Source: Nonomuraea roseoviolacea subsp. carminata
Lineage (GTDB): Bacteria > Actinomycetota > Actinomycetes > Streptosporangiales > Streptosporangiaceae
DNA length: 64,000 bases
Direction of reading: 5' to 3'
Assembly: GCF_024172185.1 (NCBI RefSeq)
Contig: NZ_JAMZEC010000001.1
Coordinates: 4,422,001-4,486,000, forward strand
Shown: piece by piece, positions 1-8,965 of the stretch
How the letters are laid out: each line of letters opens with the position of its first letter
Position numbering within the stretch: the stretch's first letter is position 1
Notes under the pieces: generated by a model
What the model was told of the DNA's origin: nothing
The model's database searches: none
What the model saw: the letters and a program-made list of their open reading frames with translations, nothing else
Position numbers and translations under genes: made by a program

Positions 1-2658
1 CTGCGCGACGAGGCGGCCGTCGCGGCCGTGCGCCGCATGCTGGAGGAGACCAGCCCGGCGCTGCCGCTGGGCATGCCGGCGCTGACCGCCATCGAGATCG
101 ACGTCGAGGGCGCGACCCGCACGGTGGCCGCGGGCGGATGGCACGTGGTCTCCGAGGAGGGCGACTTCGGGCCGGAGCAGGTGGCCGAGCTGTTCGCCGA
201 CCGGCCCACCGAGGAGCGCGCCCGGCCGTACTGGTCGGTCCGCTGGGCCGTGCCCGTGGCGGCCCCGGACGGCTCCGAGACCGGGGCTGGTGCGTCCTTC
301 GGCGGCTCGGCGGCCGGGAGTTCCGGCGGTGGCGGTTCGGCGGCCGAGGCCGGGGCGGGTGGCGTCGGGGAGCCGAGGCCGCTGCCCGGCACCGTGCCGC
401 CCGTGGTCCACGCGCCGACGCCCAGCGACGAGCCGCTCGACCTGCCGGCGCTGCTCATCGCCTCGTTCCCGATGGCCACCGACCGGCGCCACGTCGCCAA
501 GGGGCCGCTGACCGACTTCCTCATCGAGCGGGCCGCCGACGCCTACGTCCGGCTGCTCCAGGAGCTGCCGCGCACCCCCGCGCTGCTCGACCTCGTGCCC
601 GCGCTCATGGGCAAGGGCGAGCTCGACGCCCGCATCCGCCGGGCCATCCTGCGCAGGCTGCCCGGCACGCCGCTGCTGCCCGCCCTGTCCGCGCCCGCGC
701 CCGCCGTGCAGACGCCGTCGTTCGCCGACGCCGAGGTCTACGAGCCCGACGCCGAGTGGCGGGTCGAGCACCCGGCGCCGGAGCGCCAGGGCGACGGCTG
801 GGTGGTCGCGGGCCGCGAGGCGGCCGTGGTCGCGGGCTCCGGCGAGCTGCTGGCCGCCGTCGCCGACTTCGTGCCCGGCCTGCTGCCCACGGGCTGGCCC
901 GCCCGGCACCCGGCCATGGCCTCGCTCGGCGTGCGCCGGGTGGAGCTGGCCGAGGTCGTCGACCTGCTGTCGGGCGAGGCCGTGGAGGGGCGCGAGCCGT
1001 CGTGGTGGCGCTCGCTGTACGACGTGCTGCCCGCCGACGACCCCGAGTCGCTCGGCGCGCTGCCGGTGCCGCTGGCCGACGGCCGCCTGGTGCGTGGCCC
1101 GCGCGGCACCCTCATCCTCGACCTCGACGGCTCGGGCGCCGGGTCCTCGGGCGGTGCCGGTGCCTCGGGTCGCGGCGGTTCCGCGGGCGCCTCGGGTCGC
1201 GGCGGTTCGACGGAGGAGCCGGGGCTGGACCTGACGCCGCTGGGCCTGCGCATCGTCCACCCCGACGCGGCCCACCCCGCGCTGCTGCGGCTCGGCGCGG
1301 CCGAGGCCACGCCGCGCACGATCCTGGAGGACCCGCTCACCAGGGAGGCCGTCTCCCAGTCGCTCGACAGCCCCGACCCCGAGCCCGTGGCCCGGGCGGT
1401 GCTGTCGCTCGTCGAGGCGGGCGGCCTGGCGCCCGGCGAGGCCCCGTGGCTGGCCGAGCTGGCGCTGCCCGCCACCGACGGCGAGCTGTACCCCGCGGGC
1501 GAGCTCATGCTGGCCGACGGGGCGCTGGCCCGGCTGGTCGAGCCCGGCGGCCATCTCGGCGTGGCCGCCGCCGAGCTGGAGGAGACCTACGGCGCGCGCG
1601 TGCTGGCCGCCGCCGGGGTGCTCGACGGGTTCGCCGTGGTCCACGACGCCGACGTGCTGCTCGACCACGACGACTGCGACCACGACCTCGACGGCGAGGA
1701 CGACTGGCTCGACCACGTCCTCGACCTGCTGCCCGACCTCGACGTGCCGCCGGTCGTGCCGGAGTTCACGGCGGTGCGCGACCTGGAGCTGGTCGCCGAC
1801 TGGCCGGCCGCGCTGGCCCTGCTGGCCAGGCCGCCGCTGCGGGCCGCGCTCCACCCGCTGCGCGTCGAGGGCGTCGAGGTGCCGTCCTACACGGCGTGGT
1901 GGCTGTCCCACCATCCCGTGCTGGACAGCCGGCGCCCGCGCGAGCTGCGGCTGCCCGGCGCCGACCCGCTGCTCCAGGGCCTGTACGCCGACGCGCCGGC
2001 CGGGCTCGACGAGGGCGCCCTGGCCATGCTGGGGGTGCGCACCACGCTCTCCGAGCTGCTCGCCTCCCACGGCGGGCCGGAGGAGCTGCTCGACCTGATG
2101 GCCGACGCGTCCGTCGAGGTCGACCGGGCCCAGTTGCGGGCGCTGTGGATGGCCCTGGCGACGGTCGACCCGGCGCGGGTGGCGCCGCCCTCGCGGGTGC
2201 GGGCGGTGCTGCGCGGTGACATCGTGGTGGCCGCCGCCGACGACGCCGTGGTGGTGGAGGCGCCCGACCTGCTCCAGCTCGTCACGGACCGGCCCCTGGT
2301 GCTGGCCCCGTACGACCTGGCCGAGTCGCTGTCGGAGCTGCTCGACCTGCCGCTGGCCGGCGAGCTCACCAGCGGTGAGGTCACCTCCGAGGGCGAGCCC
2401 CGCCCGGTGCCGCCCGAGGTGCGCTCGCTGCTGCCCGCGGCGCCCGACACGTACGTCGAGCACGAGAAGCTGCTGGTCGACGGGGTGGCCGCCACGTGGC
2501 GCTACTACGAGGGCATGGTGCACTGCACCGGGGTCGAGGGGCTGGCGCGCGGGCTGGCCTGGGCGACGGGGCAGTGGAACGACCGGCTCGCGGTCGCCGC
2601 CCTCCTGCGCGACCCGTCCGCCGTCCCCCTCCTGCTCGCCGAGGCCGACCTGTCCTGA
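1..2658 (+). CDS. Sacsin/Hsp90-like protein, C-terminal part (5' truncated)
   Basis: The reading frame is open from the first base, so the gene begins upstream; about 885 codons are visible. The fragment resembles the C-terminal part of large actinobacterial proteins carrying a sacsin N-terminal ATP-binding-like (GHKL) domain, often labelled Hsp90-like chaperones. That resemblance is from memory of motifs such as LDLPALLIASFP and the end WRYYEGMVHCTGVEGLARG. The ATPase domain itself would lie outside the window. Two Gly/Ala/Ser-rich linkers interrupt the protein (about 271-390 and 1129-1221). The second contains a 27-nt repeat encoding ASGRGGSAG. No membrane segment is seen. The role in protein quality control is inferred from the family name only. 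A strong hairpin follows the stop. Confidence 0.65.
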   Translation: MRDEAAVAAVRRMLEETSPALPLGMPALTAIEIDVEGATRTVAAGGWHVVSEEGDFGPEQVAELFADRPTEERARPYWSVRWAVPVAAPDGSETGAGASFGGSAAGSSGGGGSAAEAGAGGVGEPRPLPGTVPPVVHAPTPSDEPLDLPALLIASFPMATDRRHVAKGPLTDFLIERAADAYVRLLQELPRTPALLDLVPALMGKGELDARIRRAILRRLPGTPLLPALSAPAPAVQTPSFADAEVYEPDAEWRVEHPAPERQGDGWVVAGREAAVVAGSGELLAAVADFVPGLLPTGWPARHPAMASLGVRRVELAEVVDLLSGEAVEGREPSWWRSLYDVLPADDPESLGALPVPLADGRLVRGPRGTLILDLDGSGAGSSGGAGASGRGGSAGASGRGGSTEEPGLDLTPLGLRIVHPDAAHPALLRLGAAEATPRTILEDPLTREAVSQSLDSPDPEPVARAVLSLVEAGGLAPGEAPWLAELALPATDGELYPAGELMLADGALARLVEPGGHLGVAAAELEETYGARVLAAAGVLDGFAVVHDADVLLDHDDCDHDLDGEDDWLDHVLDLLPDLDVPPVVPEFTAVRDLELVADWPAALALLARPPLRAALHPLRVEGVEVPSYTAWWLSHHPVLDSRRPRELRLPGADPLLQGLYADAPAGLDEGALAMLGVRTTLSELLASHGGPEELLDLMADASVEVDRAQLRALWMALATVDPARVAPPSRVRAVLRGDIVVAAADDAVVVEAPDLLQLVTDRPLVLAPYDLAESLSELLDLPLAGELTSGEVTSEGEPRPVPPEVRSLLPAAPDTYVEHEKLLVDGVAATWRYYEGMVHCTGVEGLARGLAWATGQWNDRLAVAALLRDPSAVPLLLAEADLS
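1162..1215 (+). repeat. 27-nt in-frame minisatellite in the linker
   Basis: Two near-identical 27-nt units start at 1162 and 1189 and encode the 9-residue unit ASGRGGSAG. The length is a multiple of three, so the frame is kept. It is one of several such expansions in this window. Confidence 0.75.
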
Positions 2659-2710
2659 CGCCGTCGAAGGCGCCCCGGGCTCGCTCGGAGCGCCCTCGAC
2701 CTGTCCTGAT

Positions 2711-2755
2711 GCCACCCGACGGCGCCCCGGCCCGCTAGGGGCGCCTTCGGGTGGC
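2711..2755 (+). terminator. Strong hairpin terminator after the sacsin-like gene
   Basis: An 18-bp stem with one mismatch (arms 2711-2728 and 2738-2755) and a 9-nt loop lies 52 nt after the stop codon. A weaker hairpin of related sequence precedes it at about 2668-2702. The motif CCTGTCCTGA followed by C/T-GCC occurs at both, as if a block of about 51 nt had been duplicated. There is no T-tract, as is common in high-GC actinobacteria. The remaining 2756-2904 of this 297-nt intergenic region shows nothing I can name. Confidence 0.75.
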
Positions 2756-2904
2756 CTCCTGCGCTCCTACCGGCTGCCCACCATCATGACCGAGCGCGCC
2801 GGCGCTTCCGGCAGACGGCGGCCACGGCGAGACCCACGGCAGGAACCGCCGGCGCGCCCCTGTGATCTTGTTCATCGGGGCAGTCGACCACAGACACACG
2901 CGTA

Positions 2905-2939
2905 TCGGCCGATGAGCGCGGTATGCGCTCATCGGCCGA
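2905..2939 (-). terminator. Perfect 15-bp hairpin, terminator of the TAP-like peptidase
   Basis: Arms 2905-2919 and 2925-2939 are perfectly complementary with a 5-nt loop (GGTAT). It lies 16 nt downstream of the minus-strand stop at 2956, so it most likely ends that transcript. Confidence 0.8.
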
Positions 2940-2955
2940 CGGGAGAGCCGGGAGG

Positions 2956-4527
2956 TCAGGCGGCGGGGCAGGTCGTGTCGCGGGCCGGGAGCTTGCCCGT
3001 CAGCAGGTACGTGTTGACGTGCTGCGCGACGCAGGCGCTGCCGCTGAGGTAGGCGCCGTGCCCCTCGCCCTCGTACGTGAGCAGCGTGCCCGTCTTGAGC
3101 CGGGCCGTCAGGCTGACCGCCCACCGGTACGGCGTGGCCGGGTCACCCTTGGCGCCGACCACCATGATGGGCGCCGAGCCCGTGGCGTCGATCCGCTTGG
3201 CCCGGTTGTCACCCGGCACCGGCCAGTGGGCGCAGGGCGGGACCGTCCCGCTCATGGCCAGGACGGGGAAGATCTTCTTGATCTTGCGGTTGACCGCGGC
3301 GGCCTGGGCGGGGGTGGGCCGCTCGGACGTGTCCGCGCAGCTGATCGCCTGCATGCTGGTGAGCATGGTGGCGTACGTGCCGTCGGCGCGGCGTCCGGTG
3401 TAGGTGTCGGCCAGGGCGAGGAGCATGGCGCCGTCGCCCTTCACGGCGGCGGCGACGGCCTGCTCCAGCGCCGGCCACGTGGCCTTGGCGTACAGCGGGG
3501 TGATGACGCCGAGCTGGCCCAGCGCGTGCGTGAGCGTACGCTTGCCGACCTTGAGCGGCTTGTCCCGCAGGCCGTCCACGAACGTCTCGACGGTCTTCTT
3601 CACCGCCGCGGGGTCCTGGCCGAGGTCGCAGCCCTGGGCGACGCAGTCCTTGGCGAAGGCGGCGAAGGACGTCGCGAACCCGGTCGCCTGGATGACGGCC
3701 CGGTCGGCGAACGTGCCGCTGGGGTCGTAGGCGGCGTCCAGCACGAACCGGCCGGTGTTCTTGGGGAAGTGGGTGGCGTAGACGGCGCCGAGCTGCGTGC
3801 CGTACGACAGGCCGAAGTAGTTGAGCTTGGCGTCGCCGAGCGCGGCGCGGATCCGGTCCATGTCGCGGGCGGCGTCGACCGTGCCGACGTGCGGCAGCAC
3901 CTTGCCCGAGTCCTTCTCGCACGCGGCCACGTACTTGCGGATCGCCTTGTCGCCGCCCGCGCCGTCGACCGCGGCGAGGATGGTCTCCACGTCACCGCCG
4001 CAGCGGACGCCGGCGCTGCGCTCGACGCCGCGCGGGTCGAAGCTGACCAGGTCGTAGCGGGTGCCGAGGGCGGCGAACGCGCGGGCGGCCATGGCGAGCG
4101 TGTCGACGCCGGAGCCGCCGGGGCCGCCGAAGTTGAAGACGAGGGAGCCGATCCGGTCGCCGGTGGCCTTGACCCGGATCAGCGCCAGGTTGATCCGCTC
4201 GCCGCCGGGCCTGGAGTAGTCGAGGGGCACGGCGAGCGTGCCGCACTGGAGGGCCGGGTCGGCGGCGGCGGGCTTGCCGTCGGGGCCCGTGAGGCCGGTG
4301 CAGGTCTTCCAGGCGATCGCGCCGCTGCCCTGCGCGGCCCCCGGAGCCGTCGCGGAGGCCCCCGCGGAGCTCCCGGCGGAAATCCCCGTGGAGGTCCCCG
4401 TGGAGGCCCCCGCGGTGGTTCGCGCGGTGGTCGAGCCGGTGGCGGCCCCGGTCGGGCCCGCGCATCCGGCGAGGGCGGTCAGGCAGAGGGCGGAGACGAG
4501 GGCGGTCTTCTTCATGCCCATCAGCAT
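2956..4527 (-). CDS. Secreted lipoprotein alpha/beta hydrolase, TAP-like (tripeptidyl aminopeptidase family)
   Basis: The protein has 523 residues from the ATG at 4527; ATGs at 4521 and 4515 in the same frame are alternatives. It starts with a lipoprotein signal peptide ending in the lipobox LAGC, then a Thr/Ser/Ala-rich linker. The alpha/beta-hydrolase fold has the nucleophile elbow GLSYG (Ser about 241). A TAP-like C-terminal domain follows, with the likely acid Asp about 462 (GAKGDPATP) and His about 490 (GEGHGAY). This matches secreted Streptomyces tripeptidyl aminopeptidases (Slp/Tap type), which remove N-terminal peptides outside the cell. Substrate specificity cannot be read from sequence. 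It is a monocistronic minus-strand gene, convergent with the sacsin-like gene. Confidence 0.88.
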   Translation of the reverse strand: MLMGMKKTALVSALCLTALAGCAGPTGAATGSTTARTTAGASTGTSTGISAGSSAGASATAPGAAQGSGAIAWKTCTGLTGPDGKPAAADPALQCGTLAVPLDYSRPGGERINLALIRVKATGDRIGSLVFNFGGPGGSGVDTLAMAARAFAALGTRYDLVSFDPRGVERSAGVRCGGDVETILAAVDGAGGDKAIRKYVAACEKDSGKVLPHVGTVDAARDMDRIRAALGDAKLNYFGLSYGTQLGAVYATHFPKNTGRFVLDAAYDPSGTFADRAVIQATGFATSFAAFAKDCVAQGCDLGQDPAAVKKTVETFVDGLRDKPLKVGKRTLTHALGQLGVITPLYAKATWPALEQAVAAAVKGDGAMLLALADTYTGRRADGTYATMLTSMQAISCADTSERPTPAQAAAVNRKIKKIFPVLAMSGTVPPCAHWPVPGDNRAKRIDATGSAPIMVVGAKGDPATPYRWAVSLTARLKTGTLLTYEGEGHGAYLSGSACVAQHVNTYLLTGKLPARDTTCPAA

Positions 4528-4629
4528 GGTCTTGTCGATCTCGCCCAGGTAGTGCCGGGAAACAGCTCTTCGGGGTGACTTCGGGGAGGGCCGGGACATG
4601 ACGAATGTCAGCCCGGGAGCCCGCGGATG

Positions 4630-4845
4630 TCAGCCCCGGGAGGCCCGCCGGTGGACGTACCAGAGCCCCATCAGGCCGAGGACGACGCCGGCGACGCACG
4701 TCCAGACCCACCACATGTGGGCCGGATCGGGACGCAGCACGAGGAGGACGACGAGCGCCAGCGCCCACAGGCCGGTGCCCACGGCGACGGTCGCGGTGTC
4801 GTTGGTCTCGATCGGCTCGGGGTCGGGGTGCCACTCCTGCTTCAC
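4630..4845 (-). CDS. DUF2530 small membrane protein
   Basis: A 71-residue protein with two predicted membrane helices (about 20-38 and 46-64) separated by a short loop. It matches the actinobacterial DUF2530 family, which commonly sits beside an NCS2 permease and a MarR regulator, as here. The GTG start at 4845 is preceded by TAGGCT with a 6-nt gap, so the mRNA may be leaderless. Its function is unknown. It diverges from the NCS2 permease across 81 nt. Confidence 0.75.
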   Translation of the reverse strand: MKQEWHPDPEPIETNDTATVAVGTGLWALALVVLLVLRPDPAHMWWVWTCVAGVVLGLMGLWYVHRRASRG

Positions 4846-4926
4846 GGGTCCAGCCTAGCTTCCAATCCGGTCTCGATCCGATCACCAGCACTTTTACCGG
4901 AACGCGACTGCTGTCACTCTTCGCGC

Positions 4927-6369
4927 GTGAGTGACAGAACTACCGCTATTGACAGATTCTTCGCAATCTCCGCACGAGGCTCGACCGTCTCCCGCGAGGT
5001 GCGGGGCGGGCTGGCCACCTTCTTCACGATGGCCTACATCGTCGTGCTCAACCCGATCATCATCGCCAACGGCCAGGACGTCGAGAAGCAGTTCATCGGC
5101 GACGGGTCGGCGCCGAACGTGGCGCTCGTCGCGGCCGGGACGGCGTTCGTCGCGGGCGTCATGACGATCCTCATGGGCGTCGTGGGCCGCGTGCCGTTCG
5201 CCATGGCGGCCGGGCTCGGGCTGAACACCTTCGTCACCTTCAACATCGCCCGGGTGATGAGCTGGGAGGAGGCCATGGGCCTGGTCTTCCTCGAAGGCGT
5301 CATCATCGCCGTTCTCGTGCTGACCGGCTTCCGCGTGGCCGTCTTCAACGCGATCCCGGCGCAGCTCAAGACGGCCATCAGCGTGGGCATCGGCCTGTTC
5401 ATCGCGTTGATCGGCTTCGTGGACGCGGGCTTCGTGCGCCGGGTCGCCGCGGGACCGCCGCTGGAGATGGGCATCGGGGGCGCGCTGACCTCGTGGCCGA
5501 TCCTCGTGTTCGTGGTGGGCCTGCTCGCGACGGCGGCGCTGGTGGCCCGCAGGGTCAAGGGCGCGATCCTCATCGGCATCGTCGGCACGACCGTGCTGGC
5601 CGTGATCGTGGAGGCGCTGGCCAAGGCGGGGCCGGCCTCGGCCGAGAACCCGGGCGGCTGGCAGCTCAACGTGCCCGCCATGCCGCGGAAGCTCTTCGAC
5701 TTCCACAACCCGCTCACGCTCTTCACCGAGTTCGACCCGTTCGGCGCGTTCAGCCGCGTCTCGGCGCTGCTCGTCGCGCTGCTCGTCTTCACCCTGCTCA
5801 TCACCGACTTCTTCGACACGATGGGCACGATGGTCGGCGTGGGCCGGCAGGCCGGACTGGTCGGCGAGGACGGCGTGCTGCCCCGCACCCGCGAGATCCT
5901 GCTCGTCGACTCGCTCGGCGCGGCGGCGGGCGGCGCCGGTTCGGTGTCGTCCAACACCACCTACATCGAGTCGGCCGCGGGCGTCGGCGAGGGCGCCCGG
6001 ACCGGCCTGGCCAGCGTCGTCACCGGCGCGCTCTTCCTGGTGGCGATCTTCTTCGCCCCGCTCGTCGAGGTCGTCCCCTACGAGGCCGCCACCCCGGCCC
6101 TGGTCGTGGTGGGCTTCCTCATGATGACGTCGGTCCGCGAGATCGACTTCTCCGACTACGAGGTGGCCATCCCCGCCTTTCTCACGATCGTCGTCATGCC
6201 GTTCACGTACTCGATCTCGAACGGCGTCGGCGCGGGCTTCATCAGCTACGTGCTGATCAAGGTCGTGCGGGGCAAGGCCAGGGAGATCCACCCCCTCATG
6301 TGGGTCGTGTCGGCCATGTTCGTGCTCTACTTCGCGCTCGGCCCGATCCGGGCGCTGCTGGGGGTCTGA
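4927..6369 (+). CDS. NCS2 family xanthine/uracil (guanine/hypoxanthine-type) permease
   Basis: 480 residues from the GTG at 4927, chosen because MSDRTTAIDRFF is the usual N-terminus of the AzgA/GhxP-like branch. The N-terminal motif FFTMAYIVVLNP and the later TDFFDTMGTMVGV and SSNTTYIESAAGV stretches are hallmarks of this group. About 12 to 14 membrane segments are evident. It is expected to import purine bases (adenine, guanine or hypoxanthine) by proton symport; the exact base is not determinable. No purine riboswitch is visible in the 81-nt upstream gap. A perfect 13-bp hairpin follows the stop. Confidence 0.9.
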   Translation: MSDRTTAIDRFFAISARGSTVSREVRGGLATFFTMAYIVVLNPIIIANGQDVEKQFIGDGSAPNVALVAAGTAFVAGVMTILMGVVGRVPFAMAAGLGLNTFVTFNIARVMSWEEAMGLVFLEGVIIAVLVLTGFRVAVFNAIPAQLKTAISVGIGLFIALIGFVDAGFVRRVAAGPPLEMGIGGALTSWPILVFVVGLLATAALVARRVKGAILIGIVGTTVLAVIVEALAKAGPASAENPGGWQLNVPAMPRKLFDFHNPLTLFTEFDPFGAFSRVSALLVALLVFTLLITDFFDTMGTMVGVGRQAGLVGEDGVLPRTREILLVDSLGAAAGGAGSVSSNTTYIESAAGVGEGARTGLASVVTGALFLVAIFFAPLVEVVPYEAATPALVVVGFLMMTSVREIDFSDYEVAIPAFLTIVVMPFTYSISNGVGAGFISYVLIKVVRGKAREIHPLMWVVSAMFVLYFALGPIRALLGV

Positions 6370-6400
6370 GGACGTACGATTTGCCGAGCTGACCAGCCAT

Positions 6401-6430
6401 GAGGCCGCCCCTCGCAAGAGGGGCGGCCTC
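6401..6430 (+). terminator. Perfect 13-bp terminator hairpin after the NCS2 permease
   Basis: The arms 6401-6413 and 6418-6430 pair perfectly around a GCAA tetraloop, 31 nt after the permease stop. It separates the permease from the marR-MFS transcript. Confidence 0.9.
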
Positions 6431-6461
6431 GGTGTATCAAGGGGTGAGACAACTCGTGAGT

Positions 6462-6490
6462 TTGGGAAATATCTTGGTTTGCCCTATAGT
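6462..6490 (+). promoter_or_regulatory. Housekeeping-type promoter of the marR-MFS operon
   Basis: A -35 TTGGGA (6462-6467) and -10 TATAGT (6485-6490) are separated by exactly 17 nt. The stretch is AT-rich against the background. TTTGC and GCAAA half-sites (6478-6482 and 6493-6497) flank the -10 box with a 10-nt spacer and could be the MarR operator. A ribosome site AAAGG (6495-6499) leads to the GTG at 6509. Confidence 0.7.
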
Positions 6491-6508
6491 TAGCAAAGGT
6501 AATGAGAC

Positions 6509-6961
6509 GTGGTAACCAAAACCCAGCAGCAAGCAGATCTGCGCAGCGACGCGGGCTTGGCATCGGCCCTGCGCGTGTCGCTCGCTCGACTGACCCGACG
6601 ACTGCGCCGGCAGGCGGCGGCGCACACCCTGACACCCACCCAGTTCGCGACCCTCGCCGCCGTGGAGCGACACTCTGGGATCACGCCCGGCGAGCTCGCC
6701 GAGCTGGAGAAGGTGCAGCCCCCCTCGATGACGCGCGTGATCGCCGCGCTCGAGGAGCGCGGACTGGTCTCACGCACGCCGCACCCGACCGACCGGCGCC
6801 AGGTGACCGTGACCGTGACCGAACCCGCCCAGAAGCTGCTGAAGGAGGAGCGACGCCGCAAGGAGGCGTGGCTGACGCAGCGGCTGAAGGAGCTGACACC
6901 CGAGGAGAGGTCGATCCTCAGGCAGGCGGCACCGATCCTGGAGAAGCTCAGCAGGATATAG
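6509..6961 (+). CDS. MarR family transcriptional regulator
   Basis: 150 residues. The winged-helix core spans about 30-130. It has the recognition-helix stretch QPPSMTRVIAALEERGLV and the wing SRTPHPTDRRQVTVTVT, both typical of MarR. The GTG start has AAAGG nine nt upstream. Its stop lies 23 nt before the MFS exporter start, so the two form an operon. MarR proteins usually repress a neighbouring exporter until a small aromatic or antibiotic ligand binds, and that is the likely role here. The inverted half-sites around the -10 box suggest autorepression. The ligand is unknown. Confidence 0.9.
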   Translation: MVTKTQQQADLRSDAGLASALRVSLARLTRRLRRQAAAHTLTPTQFATLAAVERHSGITPGELAELEKVQPPSMTRVIAALEERGLVSRTPHPTDRRQVTVTVTEPAQKLLKEERRRKEAWLTQRLKELTPEERSILRQAAPILEKLSRI

Positions 6962-6984
6962 AGCCTGAACAACCCGGGACCGGA

Positions 6985-8208
6985 ATGTTCCGGTCGCTCA
7001 GGAATCGCAACTACCGCATGTTCGTGGCCGGTGGCGCCGTCTCCAACGTCGGCGGCTGGCTGCAGCGCACGGCCCAGGACTGGCTGGTCCTGGAGCTCAC
7101 CCACGGCAGCGCGGCGGCGCTGGGAACGGCGACCGCCCTGCAGTTCCTCCCCATGCTCTTCTTCGGCCTCTTCGGCGGCGTGCTGGCCGACCGCTACCCC
7201 AAGCGGCCCATCCTCATCGTCGCCCAGTCGCTGATGGCCCTGCTCGCGCTCACCCTCGGCCTGCTCACGGTGACGGGCTCCGCCGAGGTGTGGCACGTGT
7301 ACGTGATGGCGTTCACGCTCGGCGTGATCTCCTGCGTGGAGGTGCCGACCCGGCAGGCGTTCGTCGTCGAGATGGTCGGCCGGCGCGACCTGTCCAACGC
7401 GATCGCGCTCAACAGCTCCTCCTTCAACCTGGCCCGCGTGGTCGGCCCGGCCATCGCCGGTGTGCTGATCTACGTGCTGGGCGGCACGGGCCCGCTGTTC
7501 CTCATCAACGCGCTGACCTTCGCCGGTGTGATCTCCAGCCTGGTCTTCATGCGCAAGTCGGAGCTGCACCTGTCGGAGCCGGTGCCGAGGGCCAAGGGCC
7601 AGCTCCGCGAGGGACTGCGGTACGTGATGGAGCGCGAGGAGCTCCTCATGCCGGTGCTGCTGATCGGGTTCGTGTCGATGTTCTCGCAGGCGTTCTCGAT
7701 GTCGATCGCGCTCATGGCGCGCGAGGTCTTCGCCGCGGGGGCGTCCTCGTTCGGCCTGGCGTCCAGCATGTTCGCGGTCGGCGCGCTCGGCGGCGCGCTG
7801 CTCGCCGCCCGGCGCTCACGGCCGTCGCGCAAGGTGCTGATGGCGGGCGCGATCGGGTTCGGCCTGTTCCAGGTCGCCACCGGGCTCGCGCCGTTCTACC
7901 CGCTGTACCTGCTGCTGCTCGTCCCCACGGGCGTCGCGCTCATCACGGTCAACACGGCCGCCAACGCCAGCGTCCAGCTCGCCTCCTCGCCGGAGATGCG
8001 CGGCCGGGTCATGGGCATCTACATGCTGGTCTTCACCGGCGGCGCGCCGCTGGGCGCCACCCTGGTGGGCTGGCTGTCCGACCTCGGCGGTCCCCGGGCC
8101 GGCGTGATGCTCTCCGGTGTGCTCGCGCTCGCGGGCACCGGCCTGGCGCTGCTCGTGACGCGGCTGATCGGGGCCCGGGTACGCCGGACCGTGCCGGCCA
8201 CCGCCTGA
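6985..8208 (+). CDS. MFS exporter (EntS/MFS_3-like)
   Basis: 407 residues from the ATG at 6985 (FRSLRNRNYRMF start, common in this family). Twelve membrane helices are apparent, with the MFS loop 2-3 motif GGVLADRYPKRPIL at about 65-78. The family includes the enterobactin exporter EntS and many actinobacterial drug or siderophore exporters. It is cotranscribed with the upstream MarR regulator, which probably controls it. The substrate cannot be assigned. The ribosome site is weak (GGGA), consistent with coupling to the preceding gene. Confidence 0.88.
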   Translation: MFRSLRNRNYRMFVAGGAVSNVGGWLQRTAQDWLVLELTHGSAAALGTATALQFLPMLFFGLFGGVLADRYPKRPILIVAQSLMALLALTLGLLTVTGSAEVWHVYVMAFTLGVISCVEVPTRQAFVVEMVGRRDLSNAIALNSSSFNLARVVGPAIAGVLIYVLGGTGPLFLINALTFAGVISSLVFMRKSELHLSEPVPRAKGQLREGLRYVMEREELLMPVLLIGFVSMFSQAFSMSIALMAREVFAAGASSFGLASSMFAVGALGGALLAARRSRPSRKVLMAGAIGFGLFQVATGLAPFYPLYLLLLVPTGVALITVNTAANASVQLASSPEMRGRVMGIYMLVFTGGAPLGATLVGWLSDLGGPRAGVMLSGVLALAGTGLALLVTRLIGARVRRTVPATA

Positions 8209-8264
8209 CCGTCCCGCCCGAGGGCGCGGGTCCGGCCCGGGGGCGCGGGGCACAATCGGATGGC

Positions 8265-8822
8265 ATGAGGCTCTTCGCGGCCGTGGTGCCGCCCGCCGAG
8301 GCGCTCGACGAGCTCGAACGCGCGATCGCGCCGCACGTCGGCGAGGTGCCCGGGCTGCGCTGGCCGGACCGCGCCACCTGGCACATCACGCTGGGCTTCT
8401 TCGGCGAGGTGCCCGAGGCGGTCCTGCCCGAGCTGGAGACGCGCCTCGCCCGCGCCGTCCACCGCCACCACGCCCTGGACCTGGCCTTCACCGGGTTCGG
8501 GGCGTTCTCGTCCGTACGGCGGGCCCGGGTGTTCTGGGCGGCCGTCTCCGGCGACCCCATGCACCGGCTGGCCGACTCGGTGCGGGCCGGCGCCCGCCGG
8601 GCCGGGGCGGCGCAGGTGGACGACAAGCGCTTCCACCCGCACCTCACGCTGGCCCGGTCGCGGGCGGAGACGGATCTCCGCCCGCTCGTCGAGTCGCTGT
8701 CGGGCTTCAGCGGGTCGCCCTGGCGGGCCGAGGCGGTCCGCCTGGTGCGCAGCCACACCGGGCCCCAGGTGAGGTACGAGTCACTGGGGGAGTGGGCGCT
8801 GGCACCCTCGCGACCCGATTAG
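8265..8822 (+). CDS. thpR: RNA 2',3'-cyclic phosphodiesterase (2'-5' RNA ligase family)
   Basis: 185 residues of the 2H phosphoesterase superfamily. Both catalytic HxTx signatures are present: HITL (about residue 42) and HLTL (about residue 125). The start MRLFAAVVPP is typical of ThpR. The enzyme opens 2',3'-cyclic phosphate ends of RNA to 2'-phosphates and was first described as a 2'-5' RNA ligase. The ATG at 8265 has CACAAT eight nt upstream, so it may be leaderless. It stands alone between the MFS exporter and a tiny membrane ORF. Confidence 0.9.
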   Translation: MRLFAAVVPPAEALDELERAIAPHVGEVPGLRWPDRATWHITLGFFGEVPEAVLPELETRLARAVHRHHALDLAFTGFGAFSSVRRARVFWAAVSGDPMHRLADSVRAGARRAGAAQVDDKRFHPHLTLARSRAETDLRPLVESLSGFSGSPWRAEAVRLVRSHTGPQVRYESLGEWALAPSRPD

Positions 8823-8832
8823 GCTCCAAGAC

Positions 8833-8916
8833 GTGGATCGTCCTCGTTCCTGGCTGCTGCCGGCCGTGCTCGGCCTCCTCCTGCTGATCGTCGTGATCGG
8901 CGCCCTGCTCCGCTGA
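8833..8916 (+). CDS. Possible 27-residue single-helix membrane protein
   Basis: A GTG-initiated ORF encodes MDRPRSWLLPAV followed by a run of Leu/Ile/Val and a final Arg. That gives one transmembrane helix with positive N-terminal residues. A TAGGCT box lies exactly seven nt before the GTG, the same leaderless arrangement seen at several bona fide genes in this window. It starts 10 nt after thpR. No function is known, and it could be a chance ORF. Confidence 0.4.
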   Translation: MDRPRSWLLPAVLGLLLLIVVIGALLR

Positions 8917-8965
8917 CGCGCGCCCCCGTACCGCGGCGGGGTCCGCCCGCCGCGGGCTGTCCGGT

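Noticed and set aside
2735..2874. A 46-codon minus-strand ORF between the sacsin-like and peptidase genes
   Set aside because: No ribosome site, no motif, overlaps a strong terminator hairpin.
2923..4578. A long plus-strand frame opposite the TAP-like peptidase
   Set aside because: The composition is Gly/Ala/Arg/Val shadow sequence, while the minus strand has a signal peptide and catalytic motifs.
4846..4926. A purine riboswitch before the NCS2 permease
   Set aside because: The gap is 81 nt and shows no three-way junction or conserved loop motifs.
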